Shown in pieces: positions 1-8,820 of a DNA stretch of 64,000 nt (the first letter of the stretch is position 1; every line of letters starts with the position of its first letter). Source of the stretch: Kurthia populi (GTDB lineage Bacteria; Bacillota; Bacilli; Bacillales_A; Planococcaceae); assembly GCF_042686175.1 (NCBI RefSeq), contig NZ_JBHUOR010000003.1:16021-80020 (forward strand), given 5' to 3'. A program made the translations under genes and the position numbers. The notes beneath the pieces are model-generated. The model did no database searches. It was not told the origin of the DNA and saw nothing but the letters and a program-made list of their open reading frames with translations.

Positions 1-86
1 AGACTTATATTTTACAATCAGGTATACTAAAAATAATAGAAATCGAATAATACGTAATTTATTTAAACTGCGGCAAAAATAGAACA

Positions 87-115
87 AACGTTCCGAAAGG
101 GCGTTTTTTTATTTT
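87..115 (+). terminator. Probable terminator of a gene lying before the window
   Basis: A short stem (ACGTTC pairing with GGGCGT, partly through G-T pairs, around a CGAAA-type loop) is followed at once by seven T residues. It lies just before the argS promoter, so it would end a transcript entering from the left. The stem is weak. Confidence 0.4.
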
Positions 116-125
116 CAAAAAAACA

Positions 126-154
126 TTGCACAATGTATTTTTTTCTAGTAATAT
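126..154 (+). promoter_or_regulatory. Sigma-A promoter of argS
   Basis: TTGCAC (126-131) and TAATAT (149-154) are separated by exactly 17 bases. The start site would fall near 161, upstream of the T-box leader. Confidence 0.6.
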
Positions 155-184
155 GAAACACAATTCAATGATTCGACAAATTCG

Positions 185-410
185 ATGAAAAAGAGAGTAG
201 CCGATATGAGAGGGTTAAGCGAGCTAGGAATTGGTGTAAGCCTAGACAAATCCATACGGTGAACCGCACTTTGGAGAAAACTTCTGAAACGTAGTAGGAA
301 GTATCGGGGCAATCCTCGTTAACAATGATGAGTGGCCAAATTTTGGCAACTAGAGTGGTACCACGGGAATCTATGCTCTCGTCTCTTTTATAGAGGCGAG
401 GGCTTTTTTT
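185..410 (+). ncRNA. T-box riboswitch leader of argS
   Basis: The conserved T-box core AGAGTGGTACCACGG lies at about 353-367. It is followed by a GC-containing stem (CTCTCGTCTC / GAGGCGAGGG) and a T run ending near 410, which is the intrinsic terminator that uncharged tRNA would prevent. The 5' part has a Stem I-like distal hairpin around 215-245. A CGC triplet at 265-267, in the expected 3' side of Stem I, is a plausible arginine specifier, but I could not fix the register with certainty. T-boxes of this kind raise synthetase expression when the cognate tRNA is uncharged. Confidence 0.88.
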
Positions 411-426
411 ATTGGAGGAGAAAAAA

Positions 427-2100
427 ATGAAAACAATGATTGCACAATTACTACATGACACACTTGATCACGCCATTGACCAAGCGACAATCGAACAATT
501 ACTTGAAAAACCAAAACATGATGAACTAGGTGACATCGCCTTTCCATGTTTTATTTTAGCGAAACAGCTACGCCAGTCCCCTGTTCACATTGCGAAGGAT
601 TTAGCAGAAAAATTGCAAGATGTGCGTATTAAAGAAGTGGTTGCAAACGGCCCATATGTGAACTTCTTCTTACAGCCGCTTCCTATCGCGAATACGATTA
701 TTCCAGCAATTGTGAGCGAGGGAGCTGCCTATGCGACGGCACCAAAGAATGGCAAAAAAGTGGTTGTAGACTATTCATCACCAAATATCGCGAAACCCTT
801 CTCAATGGGGCATTTACGTTCAACGGTTATCGGGCAAGCAATTTCGAATATTGCAGAAAAAATGGGTTATGAAGCGGTTCGCATTAACCATCTTGGAGAC
901 TGGGGTACGCAGTTTGGAAAATTAATCGTTGCGTATCGCTTATGGGGCAATCCTGAGGCAATTCGTCAGCAGCCGATTCAAGAGTTATTAAAGATTTATG
1001 TGAAATTCCATGAGGAAGCGGAGAAAGATGCTACACTTGATGAGCAAGCACGCCAGGCATTTAAAGCGCTTGAGGACGGAGATGCACAAGCACTTGGGCT
1101 TTGGAAAGAATTCCGCGAAGCTTCCTTACTCGAATTTAATGAAATTTATGAGCTTTTAGGCGTTCATTTTAATTCAACGAATGGCGAAGCCTTTTATAAT
1201 GATAAAATGGACCGCGTCGTAGAAGAGCTAGAAGCTAAAAAATTACTAACATCTTCAGAAGGTGCACAGGTCGTTGATTTAGGTGAAACCCTGCCTCCTT
1301 GCTTAATTAAAAAGAAAGACGGCGCGACACTTTATGCAACGCGTGATTTAGCTGCTGCCATTTATCGTCTCGAAAACTACGCACCTGAAAAACTATTTTA
1401 TGTTGTTGGTGGCGAGCAAACACTACACTTCAAACAATGGTTCCAAGTGCTTGATAAACTGGGCTATGACGCATCAAAATTTGCCCATATTCCATTTGGT
1501 ATGATGCTAAAAGACGGCAAAAAAATGTCGACACGTAAGGGCAAAATTGTCTTATTAGCAAATGTATTGAATGAAACAATGGAAGCTGCAAAGCAAACCA
1601 TTCTAGAAAAAAATCCAACGCTTGAAAATAGTGATGTAGTTGCCAAACAAGTTGGTATCGGCGCCGTATTATTCAATGATTTAAAAAACGACCGTCTAAA
1701 TGATATCGAATTTTCAATCGAGCAAATGCTAACATTTGAAGGTGAGACCGGTCCATACGTGCAATATACGAATGCACGTATTCATACATTACTTGAAAAA
1801 GCCGATTTTAAAGCACATACTGCTCCGCTTCAAGCAATCGATGATACATTATGGCCGCTCATTAAAGTGCTCGAAACATTTGAAGCGACGATTGCGCGTG
1901 CCTATACACAGGCAGACCCTTCTCAAATTGCTAAATTTAGTTTACAACTTTCTCGCACCATTAATAAATTCTATGGTCAGCAAAAAGTCTTAACACAGGA
2001 TGACACGCAGCAGGACCGCTTAACCGTGCTGTATGCCGCGTCTATTATTTTAGAGCAATGCTTAAATCTTTTAGGTATTGAGGCACCAGCGCATATGTAG
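427..2100 (+). CDS. argS: Arginyl-tRNA synthetase
   Basis: Class I aminoacyl-tRNA synthetase of 557 residues that charges tRNA-Arg in the cytoplasm. The HIGH-type motif appears as MGHLRST near residue 127 and the KMSKS-type loop as KMSTRKG near residue 366. The C-terminal region ends in the helical anticodon-binding (DALR-type) domain. An in-frame TTG lies at 412, but the ATG at 427 is preferred because GGAGGAG sits about 7 bases before it. It is the only gene behind the T-box leader, so arginine starvation is the likely inducing signal. Length and motifs are normal for the family. Confidence 0.97.
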   Translation: MKTMIAQLLHDTLDHAIDQATIEQLLEKPKHDELGDIAFPCFILAKQLRQSPVHIAKDLAEKLQDVRIKEVVANGPYVNFFLQPLPIANTIIPAIVSEGAAYATAPKNGKKVVVDYSSPNIAKPFSMGHLRSTVIGQAISNIAEKMGYEAVRINHLGDWGTQFGKLIVAYRLWGNPEAIRQQPIQELLKIYVKFHEEAEKDATLDEQARQAFKALEDGDAQALGLWKEFREASLLEFNEIYELLGVHFNSTNGEAFYNDKMDRVVEELEAKKLLTSSEGAQVVDLGETLPPCLIKKKDGATLYATRDLAAAIYRLENYAPEKLFYVVGGEQTLHFKQWFQVLDKLGYDASKFAHIPFGMMLKDGKKMSTRKGKIVLLANVLNETMEAAKQTILEKNPTLENSDVVAKQVGIGAVLFNDLKNDRLNDIEFSIEQMLTFEGETGPYVQYTNARIHTLLEKADFKAHTAPLQAIDDTLWPLIKVLETFEATIARAYTQADPSQIAKFSLQLSRTINKFYGQQKVLTQDDTQQDRLTVLYAASIILEQCLNLLGIEAPAHM

Positions 2101-2106
2101 GGTATA

Positions 2107-2252
2107 AAAGAAGCTTTGACATACGTGTAAAATTGCCCGTTCCTAGGAACATATGAAAAACCGGAATCACGCTGTGGCGCGGTTCCGGTTTTATTGTTGC
2201 GAACGCTTAAAAAGAAAATGACGTGTTTTGTCCCAGACTCTTTTTTAGACGC
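2107..2252. repeat. Dispersed nested-palindrome repeat, copy A
   Basis: The centre is a strong hairpin, AAAACCGGAAT-CACGC / GCGCGGTTCCGGTTTT. On the right, after TTGCGAACGCTTAAAAAGAAAATGA, comes the outer arm TTTTGTCCCAGACTC. On the left is a degenerate partner, GCTTTGACATACGTGTAAAA. The same layout recurs near 21.4, 58.8 and 62.7 kb. The copy fills the whole gap between convergent argS and the sigma-factor gene, so its central hairpin could also act as a bidirectional terminator. Confidence 0.8.
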
Positions 2253-2266
2253 GATTTTCTTTGATA

Positions 2267-3064
2267 CTACGCATTTTTTGAAAAACGCTGTGGCATATCT
2301 AAATGATCATGCGCACGAATTGTATTTTTTAATTTTAAAAGGATTTTTCGACGCATACGTGAAATATGCATTTGCGACACGCCAAACTTATCCGCTACTT
2401 CTGTTTGTGTCCAGTTTTTAAAGAATAAAAGTTCAACAATCTCTCGTTCTTGCGCAGTCAAATAATTTAAAGACTGTTTTAACACTAGATGATCTTCAAA
2501 TTTCTCGTAATTGTCATCTATCATCCCTTGATAATCATTGTATGTAGAGGGTGCACCATCTGTTGTGCCCATTTCTACAGGAGCTTCTAGAGATAATGTG
2601 TTATAGCCACTCATTAGTTCCATCGTTTCTAATACAACATCCTCTTTTACCTGTAGATATTCCGCAATTTCTGAAACTTTAGGTGAGCGCTGTAATTGTT
2701 CATTTAATTCATTCACTGCTTTATTGACATGCATATAAAATTCTTTGACGCGGCGCGGCACATGTACGTCCCATGTGCAGTCTCGGAAATAACGTTTGAT
2801 TTCCCCAGCGATTGTCGGAACAGCGTATGAAATAAATTTCCCTTCTAAATTCAAATCAAATTTTTGAATCGCTTTCGTTAGCCCCATCATGCCAACTTGT
2901 ACAACATCTTCACGTTCATTCATCTTGCGTGAATACTTATTTACAATTGACAACACGAGAGGCTGAAATCTGTCTACAAGCTCGGCTGCTGCATCAGTAT
3001 CTCCATTTTGTGCGTCTTTTAATAATGCGTGAATCTCTTGTTCATTAAATGAATTCTTTTTCAT
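2267..3064 (-). CDS. Sigma-B/F/G-type RNA polymerase sigma factor
   Basis: A 265-residue group 3 sigma-70 family protein. Region 2 holds the core-binding and -10 recognition motifs (VVQVGMMGLTKAIQKFD, then ISYAVPTIAGEIKRYFRDCTWDVHVPRR in outline). Region 3 follows, and region 4 is a helix-turn-helix (WTQTEVADKFGVSQMHISRMRRK). AGGAGGAAC lies just before the start. No rsbV/rsbW anti-sigma partners are adjacent, unlike the usual sigB operon. It is instead divergent from a MerR/cobalamin-domain regulator. A second, broken member of the same family lies at 61.2-62.0 kb. It may be the stress factor SigB, but sigma-F/G-like roles cannot be excluded from sequence alone. Confidence 0.85.
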   Translation of the reverse strand: MKKNSFNEQEIHALLKDAQNGDTDAAAELVDRFQPLVLSIVNKYSRKMNEREDVVQVGMMGLTKAIQKFDLNLEGKFISYAVPTIAGEIKRYFRDCTWDVHVPRRVKEFYMHVNKAVNELNEQLQRSPKVSEIAEYLQVKEDVVLETMELMSGYNTLSLEAPVEMGTTDGAPSTYNDYQGMIDDNYEKFEDHLVLKQSLNYLTAQEREIVELLFFKNWTQTEVADKFGVSQMHISRMRRKILLKLKNTIRAHDHLDMPQRFSKNA

Positions 3065-3437
3065 TGGTTAAGTTCCTCCTGTTTGATTAGTATGAACTTC
3101 TGATAAATCTAATTGACTTTACCTCTCCTTAAACATTGTCAAACTTATTTTTTTAAAAGTTATACTAATGAATCATCATCAATAGTCTCTTTGAAACATC
3201 TATATTTAAAAAAATAAAAAAAATATGTCTTTTAGAAGCATTTAGACCTTAAAAAGTATATAAATATTTAAAAAAAGACTTAACTAGTTATAAATATACA
3301 AACTAAATTCCTTTCTTTTTTTATAAATTTATTATTTTTTATATTTTTTTGTATAATGTTTTTTTAATAATATTAGACAATTTGAATGAATGCTCAAAAT
3401 CGCCTATAATTTAAAGGAAGAAAGGATTTGGGTCATC
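3065..3437. other. AT-rich divergent intergenic region
   Basis: About 370 bases of very AT-rich DNA between the divergent sigma-factor and MerR genes. A TATAAT hexamer at 3352-3357 is a plausible -10 for the MerR gene, but the matching -35 (TTATTA at 3329) is weak. I could not see a clear MerR dyad or sigma-B promoter. Both genes' control sites should lie here. Confidence 0.4.
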
Positions 3438-4307
3438 ATGCTAAATCACTCAGATTATTACTATACAATCTCACAAGTGTCACATATTACAGGTCTTACA
3501 AAAGAAACAACTCGAAAATGGGAACAACGTCATCAACTTATTCAACCAACCCGGCTAGAGAATGGTTATCGCCAGTATACGCAGTCAGATGTTTTACGTT
3601 TATTGCAAATACAACACTATATTCGTGACGGTGCAACGATTCGTAGCGCAATGGAAAAGACAAATACGTTGCCAGCGTTCCAACCACAAACGACTCATTA
3701 TTTATTTAAATTATTAGAGTATGGTTGGAATTGCGACGAAGCAGCTTTTCATAAAATATTACAGGAAGCGCATCTTATTTTAAGTATCAATGAATTTTTA
3801 CATCAATTGATTATTCCCTTCTTGCATCAAGTAGGCGACAATTGGCAAAATCATTCTTGGTTTGAGTACCAAGAAACACTTGCTTCAACGATTATTCGCG
3901 ATTTTTTAGCGACCATTCGACGAAGCTTCCCGGTCAATAATGAACGTCCATTAGTTTTAGGTGCGTGCCTGCCTGGAGAAAATCACGAGATTGCTATTGA
4001 AATTTTATTAATTCAAGCAAGTATTAAAGGCTATCGTAATTTTATGATTGGCAGCTCACCCTCTGTTTCTACGATCGAAGCACTGATATTAAAACTTGAG
4101 CCACAGGTCGTTTTATTATCAGCAGCTACATTAAAGCCATTTGAATTATTTCCTGATGAATTACTCAATCTCGAAAAATTTGCGGCACAGCATCCGCATA
4201 TTCGCTTCGTCATTGGTGGCGAAGGTGCAAGAATCTATACTGAAAAGCAACCATTTAAACATTTAACATTTTGTAATGACATGGCAACGATTTTTAATAG
4301 CTATTAA
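3438..4307 (+). CDS. MerR-family regulator with cobalamin-binding-like domain
   Basis: 289 residues. The N-terminus is a MerR winged helix (YTISQVSHITGLTKETTRKW ... YRQYTQSDVLRL). The rest matches the helical-bundle plus Rossmann layout of CarH/LitR-type photoreceptors. In those proteins a W-x9-EH motif caps adenosylcobalamin and an E/D-x-H-xx-G motif supplies the lower ligand. Here the equivalents read W-x9-ET and ENHEIA, so the ligand-type His is kept but the upper His and the Gly are changed. B12 binding is therefore uncertain. The ATG at 3438 is preferred over one at 3390 because AAAGGA sits just before it and the fold begins there. Divergence from a sigma factor suggests it controls that gene. 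Confidence 0.8.
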   Translation: MLNHSDYYYTISQVSHITGLTKETTRKWEQRHQLIQPTRLENGYRQYTQSDVLRLLQIQHYIRDGATIRSAMEKTNTLPAFQPQTTHYLFKLLEYGWNCDEAAFHKILQEAHLILSINEFLHQLIIPFLHQVGDNWQNHSWFEYQETLASTIIRDFLATIRRSFPVNNERPLVLGACLPGENHEIAIEILLIQASIKGYRNFMIGSSPSVSTIEALILKLEPQVVLLSAATLKPFELFPDELLNLEKFAAQHPHIRFVIGGEGARIYTEKQPFKHLTFCNDMATIFNSY

Positions 4308-4316
4308 ATTCAACTA

Positions 4317-4358
4317 AAAAAAGCCGCAATCGTCAGAAATGACAATTGCGGCTTTTTT
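4317..4358. terminator. Bidirectional terminator
   Basis: AAAAAAGCCGCAATCGTCA pairs with TGACAATTGCGGCTTTTTT. It lies between the convergent MerR and acetyltransferase genes and has A and T runs on both sides. Confidence 0.85.
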
Positions 4359-4875
4359 ATGCTAGCTGTGCTAAGACATTTTTTACGGAGTCCCATTTAT
4401 AAATGAAAAACTCTAGTTCTTGTGTGCCAAGGTTCATCGTATCAATTTCAACGATTTTAGCACCAAAATATTCATATAGATGACGCGTATCATTTTCTAC
4501 TAGCACTTCAACAAATACTTTTTCGCAACCTAACTCATTAAACGTTTGAAAAAGAGCTTTCATTAGTAAGCGTCCATATCCTTTTTGTTGTTCCTCTTTG
4601 ATAATGTAAATGCTTGTTAAATCACCAACATGTGGCTCTAGCGGGCGTTGATTACATGCCGCAAACCCAACAATCTCTGTCTGCTCATTTTCTAGCACAA
4701 AGATATGTTTTTCTTTATCTGAAAGATGCTTTTGCCATAATTTTTTTCGTATGTCATATGTTAATGTCGCCAAATACGCTGGTGACATAATATTTAAATA
4801 CGTTGTACGCCATGTATCCACATGGACATGTGCAATCCCTTCTGCATCTTTTATCGTTGCGGCTCTCACATGCAT
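4357..4875 (-). CDS. GNAT-family N-acetyltransferase
   Basis: 172 residues of GNAT fold. The acetyl-CoA loop is recognisable as the Q/R-x-x-G-x-G/A signature in EEQQKGYGRLLMKAL, preceded by the beta-4 strand LTSIYII and followed by FVEVLVENDTRHLYEYFGAK. The substrate is not predictable. The ATG at 4875 is chosen because GGGGGTGA lies 5 bases upstream; the in-frame extension to 4890 would overlap that site. It ends in the shared bidirectional terminator. Confidence 0.82.
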   Translation of the reverse strand: MHVRAATIKDAEGIAHVHVDTWRTTYLNIMSPAYLATLTYDIRKKLWQKHLSDKEKHIFVLENEQTEIVGFAACNQRPLEPHVGDLTSIYIIKEEQQKGYGRLLMKALFQTFNELGCEKVFVEVLVENDTRHLYEYFGAKIVEIDTMNLGTQELEFFIYKWDSVKNVLAQLA

Positions 4876-4927
4876 AATCATCACCCCCATCTTCTGTATT
4901 CCTTCATTTAATTTTTATGAAACGTCG

Positions 4928-5176
4928 TTACAATGAATCCACATATTGTTTTGCTTCAATTAATGAAGCACCTGATTTTTCGCGTACAAATTTAACAGCT
5001 TGGACAGTTTGCTTCTGCATTTTCAACTCTTTTACATGCTGCTGCTCTTCCGTTGATAGTTCTATTGGACGGCTACCAATCCGTTTTTCGAGGTCTTTTA
5101 TTTTACGATTCATTATAGTTATTTGTATAAAGGCAAGTGTAGCTAAGAGAAAGCCTAATAAACCGAAAGTTTCCAT
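4928..5176 (-). CDS. Small membrane-anchored protein with L7/L12 C-terminal-like domain
   Basis: 82 residues. One N-terminal membrane segment (FGLLGFLLATLAFIQITI) is followed by a charged, probably coiled-coil stretch (NRKIKDLEKRI). The C-terminus, AVKFVREKSGASLIEAKQYVD, resembles the ribosomal L7/L12 C-terminal motif. Such proteins are widespread and uncharacterised in Bacillales. The weak site AAGAGTGG precedes the start. It sits alone between two acetyltransferase genes on the same strand. Confidence 0.7.
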   Translation of the reverse strand: METFGLLGFLLATLAFIQITIMNRKIKDLEKRIGSRPIELSTEEQQHVKELKMQKQTVQAVKFVREKSGASLIEAKQYVDSL

Positions 5177-5234
5177 GTAGTAACCACTCTTTTCTTTTTA
5201 TTATATGGACTAGCGAGTTATATTCATTTGTTAA

Positions 5235-5789
5235 TTAAATGACCTTTTTAATAAATTTCGCTGGATTCCCGCCGACTACAACATTATCTGGCACATCCTT
5301 TACAACAACTGCGCCTGATGCAATGACCACATTATCGCCAATCGTGACACCTGGATTAATAATAGCGCGTCCACCAATCCAAACATTATCGCCGATTGTG
5401 ACCGGCTTGCCATATTCAAGTCCCCGATTACGTTCTTGTGGGTCAATCGGATGTGTTGCAGTATAAATATGTACGCCTGGTGCCATAAAACAATTATCCC
5501 CAATACGAATCTCACATGCATCTAGCATGACACAGGAGAAGTTTGCATAGAAATTTTCGCCCACATGAATATTGTAGCCATAGTCACAACGAAAATTAGG
5601 CTCAATAAATAATTCCTCACCCGTTGAGCCAAATAAATCTTGTAATAATTCCTTTCGGCGATATCCTTCTGTCTCCATTGCCTCGTTAAACAAGCGTGTC
5701 AGTCGACGTGCATTTAGTCGATCACGCACTAAGTCTTTGTCACTTGCATCATAAAGCTCACCTGCTAGCATTTTTTCTTTTTCTGTCAT
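5235..5789 (-). CDS. maa: Maltose/galactoside O-acetyltransferase family enzyme
   Basis: 184 residues with an N-terminal Mac domain (MTEKEKMLAGELYDASDKDLVRDR region) and then left-handed beta-helix hexapeptide repeats (IGDNCFMAPGVHIYTATHP, VTIGDNVWIGGRAIINPG, VTIGDNVVIASGAVVVKDVP). The catalytic His is in the TATHP motif. The family transfers acetyl from acetyl-CoA to sugar hydroxyls in the cytoplasm. The start at 5789 is used because AGAGGTGATT precedes it; a longer frame to 5864 would run into the upstream terminator. The exact sugar is unknown. Confidence 0.88.
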   Translation of the reverse strand: MTEKEKMLAGELYDASDKDLVRDRLNARRLTRLFNEAMETEGYRRKELLQDLFGSTGEELFIEPNFRCDYGYNIHVGENFYANFSCVMLDACEIRIGDNCFMAPGVHIYTATHPIDPQERNRGLEYGKPVTIGDNVWIGGRAIINPGVTIGDNVVIASGAVVVKDVPDNVVVGGNPAKFIKKVI

Positions 5790-5835
5790 CACAATCACCT
5801 CTTGTACACTGTTCCCTTCCGATGAAATGTAGAAA

Positions 5836-5879
5836 CAAAAAACACGTTCAAAGCGACGCTTCAAACGTGTTTTTTTATA
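5836..5879 (-). terminator. Terminator of the mrp operon
   Basis: On the minus strand AAACACGTTTGAAGCG pairs with CGCTTTGAACGTGTTTTTT, immediately after the mrpG stop. Confidence 0.85.
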
Positions 5880-5884
5880 AAGTG

Positions 5885-6250
5885 TTATAATGAACGCTTT
5901 TTTCGCTCATACTCTTCTTTTAAGTCGTCACGTACGGTACGTTCTGTCGGTTTCACACCTGAAAAGTACGCTGCACGCGCCATAATATGACCACCAATAG
6001 GGCCCGTAATGAAAATAAACACAATGCCTAAAATGATGCGGGAATTATAAGTTCCCTCTATTTGCCAAAAGTAAATAAAGACACCAATTAAAATGAAGAG
6101 TACGCCTAATGTGGCACTCTTTGATGCGGCATGTGCACGCGTATATGCATCGGGAAAACGGACAAGTCCAACTGCCGTCATAACGATGAAAAACGTCCCG
6201 AGTAAAAGAGAAAGAATGATGACACTATTGATTAGAATTGTCACGATCAA
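5885..6250 (-). CDS. mrpG: Mrp Na+/H+ antiporter subunit G
   Basis: 121 residues with three membrane segments and the PhaG/MnhG signature (GLVRFPDAYTRAHAASKSATLG). It is the last subunit of the multi-protein monovalent cation/proton antiporter. The start overlaps the end of mrpF by 26 bases, indicating translational coupling. The operon terminator follows the stop directly. Confidence 0.93.
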   Translation of the reverse strand: MIVTILINSVIILSLLLGTFFIVMTAVGLVRFPDAYTRAHAASKSATLGVLFILIGVFIYFWQIEGTYNSRIILGIVFIFITGPIGGHIMARAAYFSGVKPTERTVRDDLKEEYERKKRSL

Positions 6251-6521
6251 TAATCTCTCCTTTCTCTAAAAATTTTGCAAAGGCGATTGTGCCAATAAAT
6301 GATAAAATCGCCAGCAGTAAAATGATTTCAATGTAAAAACTTGTGCCGACAAAAATCGAAAATAGGCCGACAAGTGCAATGATTGCTACGCCTACCGCAT
6401 CTAATGCGATAACTCGGTCTGGTGCTGTAGGACCCTTGATGAGACGGTAAACAATCCCTAGCATCGCGAACCCAATCGCCACAATACAAATAATAATGAT
6501 AATTTGCATAAAGGTCATCAT
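6225..6521 (-). CDS. mrpF: Mrp Na+/H+ antiporter subunit F
   Basis: 98 residues with three hydrophobic segments and the MrpF motif RLIKGPTAPDRVIALDAVG. It is a small membrane subunit of the Mrp complex. It overlaps mrpE by 4 bases and mrpG by 26. Confidence 0.93.
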   Translation of the reverse strand: MMTFMQIIIIICIVAIGFAMLGIVYRLIKGPTAPDRVIALDAVGVAIIALVGLFSIFVGTSFYIEIILLLAILSFIGTIAFAKFLEKGEIIDRDNSNQ

Positions 6522-6997
6522 GTACGTGTCACCTCCACAATCGCTTTTTCAAATGTATTTTGAATCGATGCAATGGCCTCATCCACATCATCTAAATCAA
6601 TAGCATGAATGTAAAGCGTTTTGCCATCATCTGATACGTGTACAACAATTGTGCCAGGTGTTAGCGTAATTAAATTCGATAATAATGTAATTTCCCAATC
6701 TGCTGTTAGCTCTGTTGGATACGCGAAAAAGGCTGGTGTCATCGTAATTTTCGGCTTCATCGCATGCTTCACAACATCGACATTGGCATTCCAAAGCTCT
6801 CTGAAAAATAACAGGAATAACTTTATAACGGCCCAGACGCGGTGTAAATAAAAGCGACTTTTAAACATATGACGCATCATATACAGCATGATAAGGCCAA
6901 GAAGATAGCCAGTAATAAAGCCTACTCCTGTGAACGTATTCGATAAAAACATCCACACAAGCGCTAGGAAGACATTTAATAAGATTTGTACAGCCAT
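6518..6997 (-). CDS. mrpE: Mrp Na+/H+ antiporter subunit E
   Basis: 159 residues. Hydrophobic N-terminal half, then the cytoplasmic region typical of MrpE (SNLITLTPGTIVVHVSDDGKTLYIHAID). It stabilises or assembles the complex in studied species. It begins one base after the mrpD stop and overlaps mrpF. Confidence 0.93.
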   Translation of the reverse strand: MAVQILLNVFLALVWMFLSNTFTGVGFITGYLLGLIMLYMMRHMFKSRFYLHRVWAVIKLFLLFFRELWNANVDVVKHAMKPKITMTPAFFAYPTELTADWEITLLSNLITLTPGTIVVHVSDDGKTLYIHAIDLDDVDEAIASIQNTFEKAIVEVTRT

Positions 6998-6998
6998 C

Positions 6999-8483
6999 TT
7001 ACTTACCTCCTTTTACAGCATCAATATAGAGCTGGGGATTCGCAAGCACTTCTGCAGCCTGTGTCATATAGGGCATCAATGCATCTGCACCGACACCATA
7101 AGCTACTGTTAACAGGACGAGGATAGCTGTCGGAATCCAAATCTGCCAATAGACTGTTTTTTTAATAGGTGATAGTTGTTGTTCTTTGCCCCAAAAAGCG
7201 TAAACAAAAATACGAATCACCGATAGTAAAACAATTAAGCTCGATAGTAAAATCCAAATGCCAGACGCAAACTGCTCTGCTTCAAAGCCACCTTTTACAA
7301 GTAGCATTTTTCCGATAAAGCCACTTAGTGGTGGTATACCTGCTAAGCTAAATGCAGCAATTAAATAAAGCCAACCAAGACTTGGGTAGCGCTTCATTAA
7401 GCCGCCCATTTTCTTCAAATTCGTTTGTCCTGTAATATACACGATAATGCCAACAAGGAAGAACAAAGCTGCTTTAATAAGCATGTCATGCACAACATAA
7501 AACATCGAACCGCGTAACCCTGTGTCATTATACGTTGCAACACCATATAAAATGACACCCACAGCAATGATAATATTATAAATAATAATTTTCTTAACAT
7601 CCCAGACAGCGAGTGCGCCAATACAGCCAGCAACAATTGTTGCGACACTTAAATAAAGTAATACGGTATGTGTAAAGGCAATATCACCTGTGAAGAAGAG
7701 TGTGAAAGTACGCGTAATCGCATATACCCCTACCTTTGTAAGGAGCGCACCAAAAAGTGCTAGTACTGGAATTGGTGGTCCACTATACGAGCTTGGTAGC
7801 CAGAAAAATAGTGGGAAAATCGCTGCTTTTAGACCAAAGACAACAAGGAATAAAATCGCAATCGCCGTCAAAATGCCAGGCTGATTGACGTCGCTCACCT
7901 TTTGCGCAATATCTGCCATATTCAGTGTCCCTACAACAGAATAGAGCATCGCCACGGTAATAACGAATAATGCAGATGATACAACATTAACTAAAATATA
8001 TTTAATCGATTCGCGGAATTGAATTTTTTCGCCACCTAGAACGCTAAGTAGGTACGACGCCATCAACAATACTTCGAAAAAGACGAATAAGTTAAAAATA
8101 TCGCCTGTCGTAAAGGCGCCATTTACACCAACGAGCATTAGTAAAACTCCTGGGTAATAGAAAAATTGCTCGCGTGCGATACCAATCGTTCGGAAGCTAT
8201 ACCAAATCGTAAATAGCGTAATAATCGACGATGTAAGTACGAATAAAATCGATACCATATCCGACACCATTGTAATGCCATATGGCACCGGCCAGCTACC
8301 GAATGTCACGACCTGAATGCCGTCTATATGCACCTTTTGTAAAAGCCAAATGCTCGCAGCAACCGTTAAAATCGCGCCAACTAATGCGCCCGCTCGCTGG
8401 AATCGTAATTGCTTAGGCGCAAACATTAGGAGAATCGCAAAGGCGAATGGAATAATAATCGGCATTAATGGACTATTCATCAT
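6999..8483 (-). CDS. mrpD: Mrp Na+/H+ antiporter subunit D
   Basis: 494 residues with about 14 membrane helices, homologous to respiratory complex I antiporter-like subunits (NuoN/M family). Conserved charged helices include FEVLLMASY and the lysine-bearing FGLKAAIFPLFFWLP. With MrpA it forms the ion-translocating core of the complex, which exports Na+ in exchange for H+ and supports growth at high pH or salt. It overlaps mrpC by 11 bases. Confidence 0.95.
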   Translation of the reverse strand: MMNSPLMPIIIPFAFAILLMFAPKQLRFQRAGALVGAILTVAASIWLLQKVHIDGIQVVTFGSWPVPYGITMVSDMVSILFVLTSSIITLFTIWYSFRTIGIAREQFFYYPGVLLMLVGVNGAFTTGDIFNLFVFFEVLLMASYLLSVLGGEKIQFRESIKYILVNVVSSALFVITVAMLYSVVGTLNMADIAQKVSDVNQPGILTAIAILFLVVFGLKAAIFPLFFWLPSSYSGPPIPVLALFGALLTKVGVYAITRTFTLFFTGDIAFTHTVLLYLSVATIVAGCIGALAVWDVKKIIIYNIIIAVGVILYGVATYNDTGLRGSMFYVVHDMLIKAALFFLVGIIVYITGQTNLKKMGGLMKRYPSLGWLYLIAAFSLAGIPPLSGFIGKMLLVKGGFEAEQFASGIWILLSSLIVLLSVIRIFVYAFWGKEQQLSPIKKTVYWQIWIPTAILVLLTVAYGVGADALMPYMTQAAEVLANPQLYIDAVKGGK

Positions 8484-8820
8484 GCTCTTCTCCTCTCATT
8501 TCATCAATATTGTCTGTCTTTAATTCCTGATATGCACGGTATGCGAGCACTAGGAAGAAGGCCGTTACCCCAAAGCTAATAACAATCGCCGTTAAAATAA
8601 GCGCCTGTGGTAATGGATCGGCCATGCTACTATTCGCAACCCCATCTGCTAAAACCGGTGGCGCATCACTGCCAAGGCCACCCATTGTTAAAATAAGCAT
8701 ATGCGCGCCGTGACTTAGTAAACCTGTACCGATAATAATGCGTAAAAGGCTCTTCGATAAAATTAAATAGATGGCTGCGAAGAATAAAAAGCCAATCACA
8801 AAGGCCATTAATATTTCCAT
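8473..8820 (-). CDS. mrpC: Mrp Na+/H+ antiporter subunit C
   Basis: 115 residues with three membrane helices, homologous to NuoK. The recognisable stretch is IIGTGLLSHGAHMLILTMGG and LPQALILTAIVISFGVTAF. Its first base overlaps the mrpB stop, and its 3' end overlaps mrpD. Confidence 0.94.
   Translation of the reverse strand: MEILMAFVIGFLFFAAIYLILSKSLLRIIIGTGLLSHGAHMLILTMGGLGSDAPPVLADGVANSSMADPLPQALILTAIVISFGVTAFFLVLAYRAYQELKTDNIDEMRGEEHDE

Noticed and set aside
2194..2421. Open frame on the plus strand overlapping the sigma-factor 3' end
   Set aside because: It lies over repeat copy A and antisense to the sigma factor, with no ribosome site.
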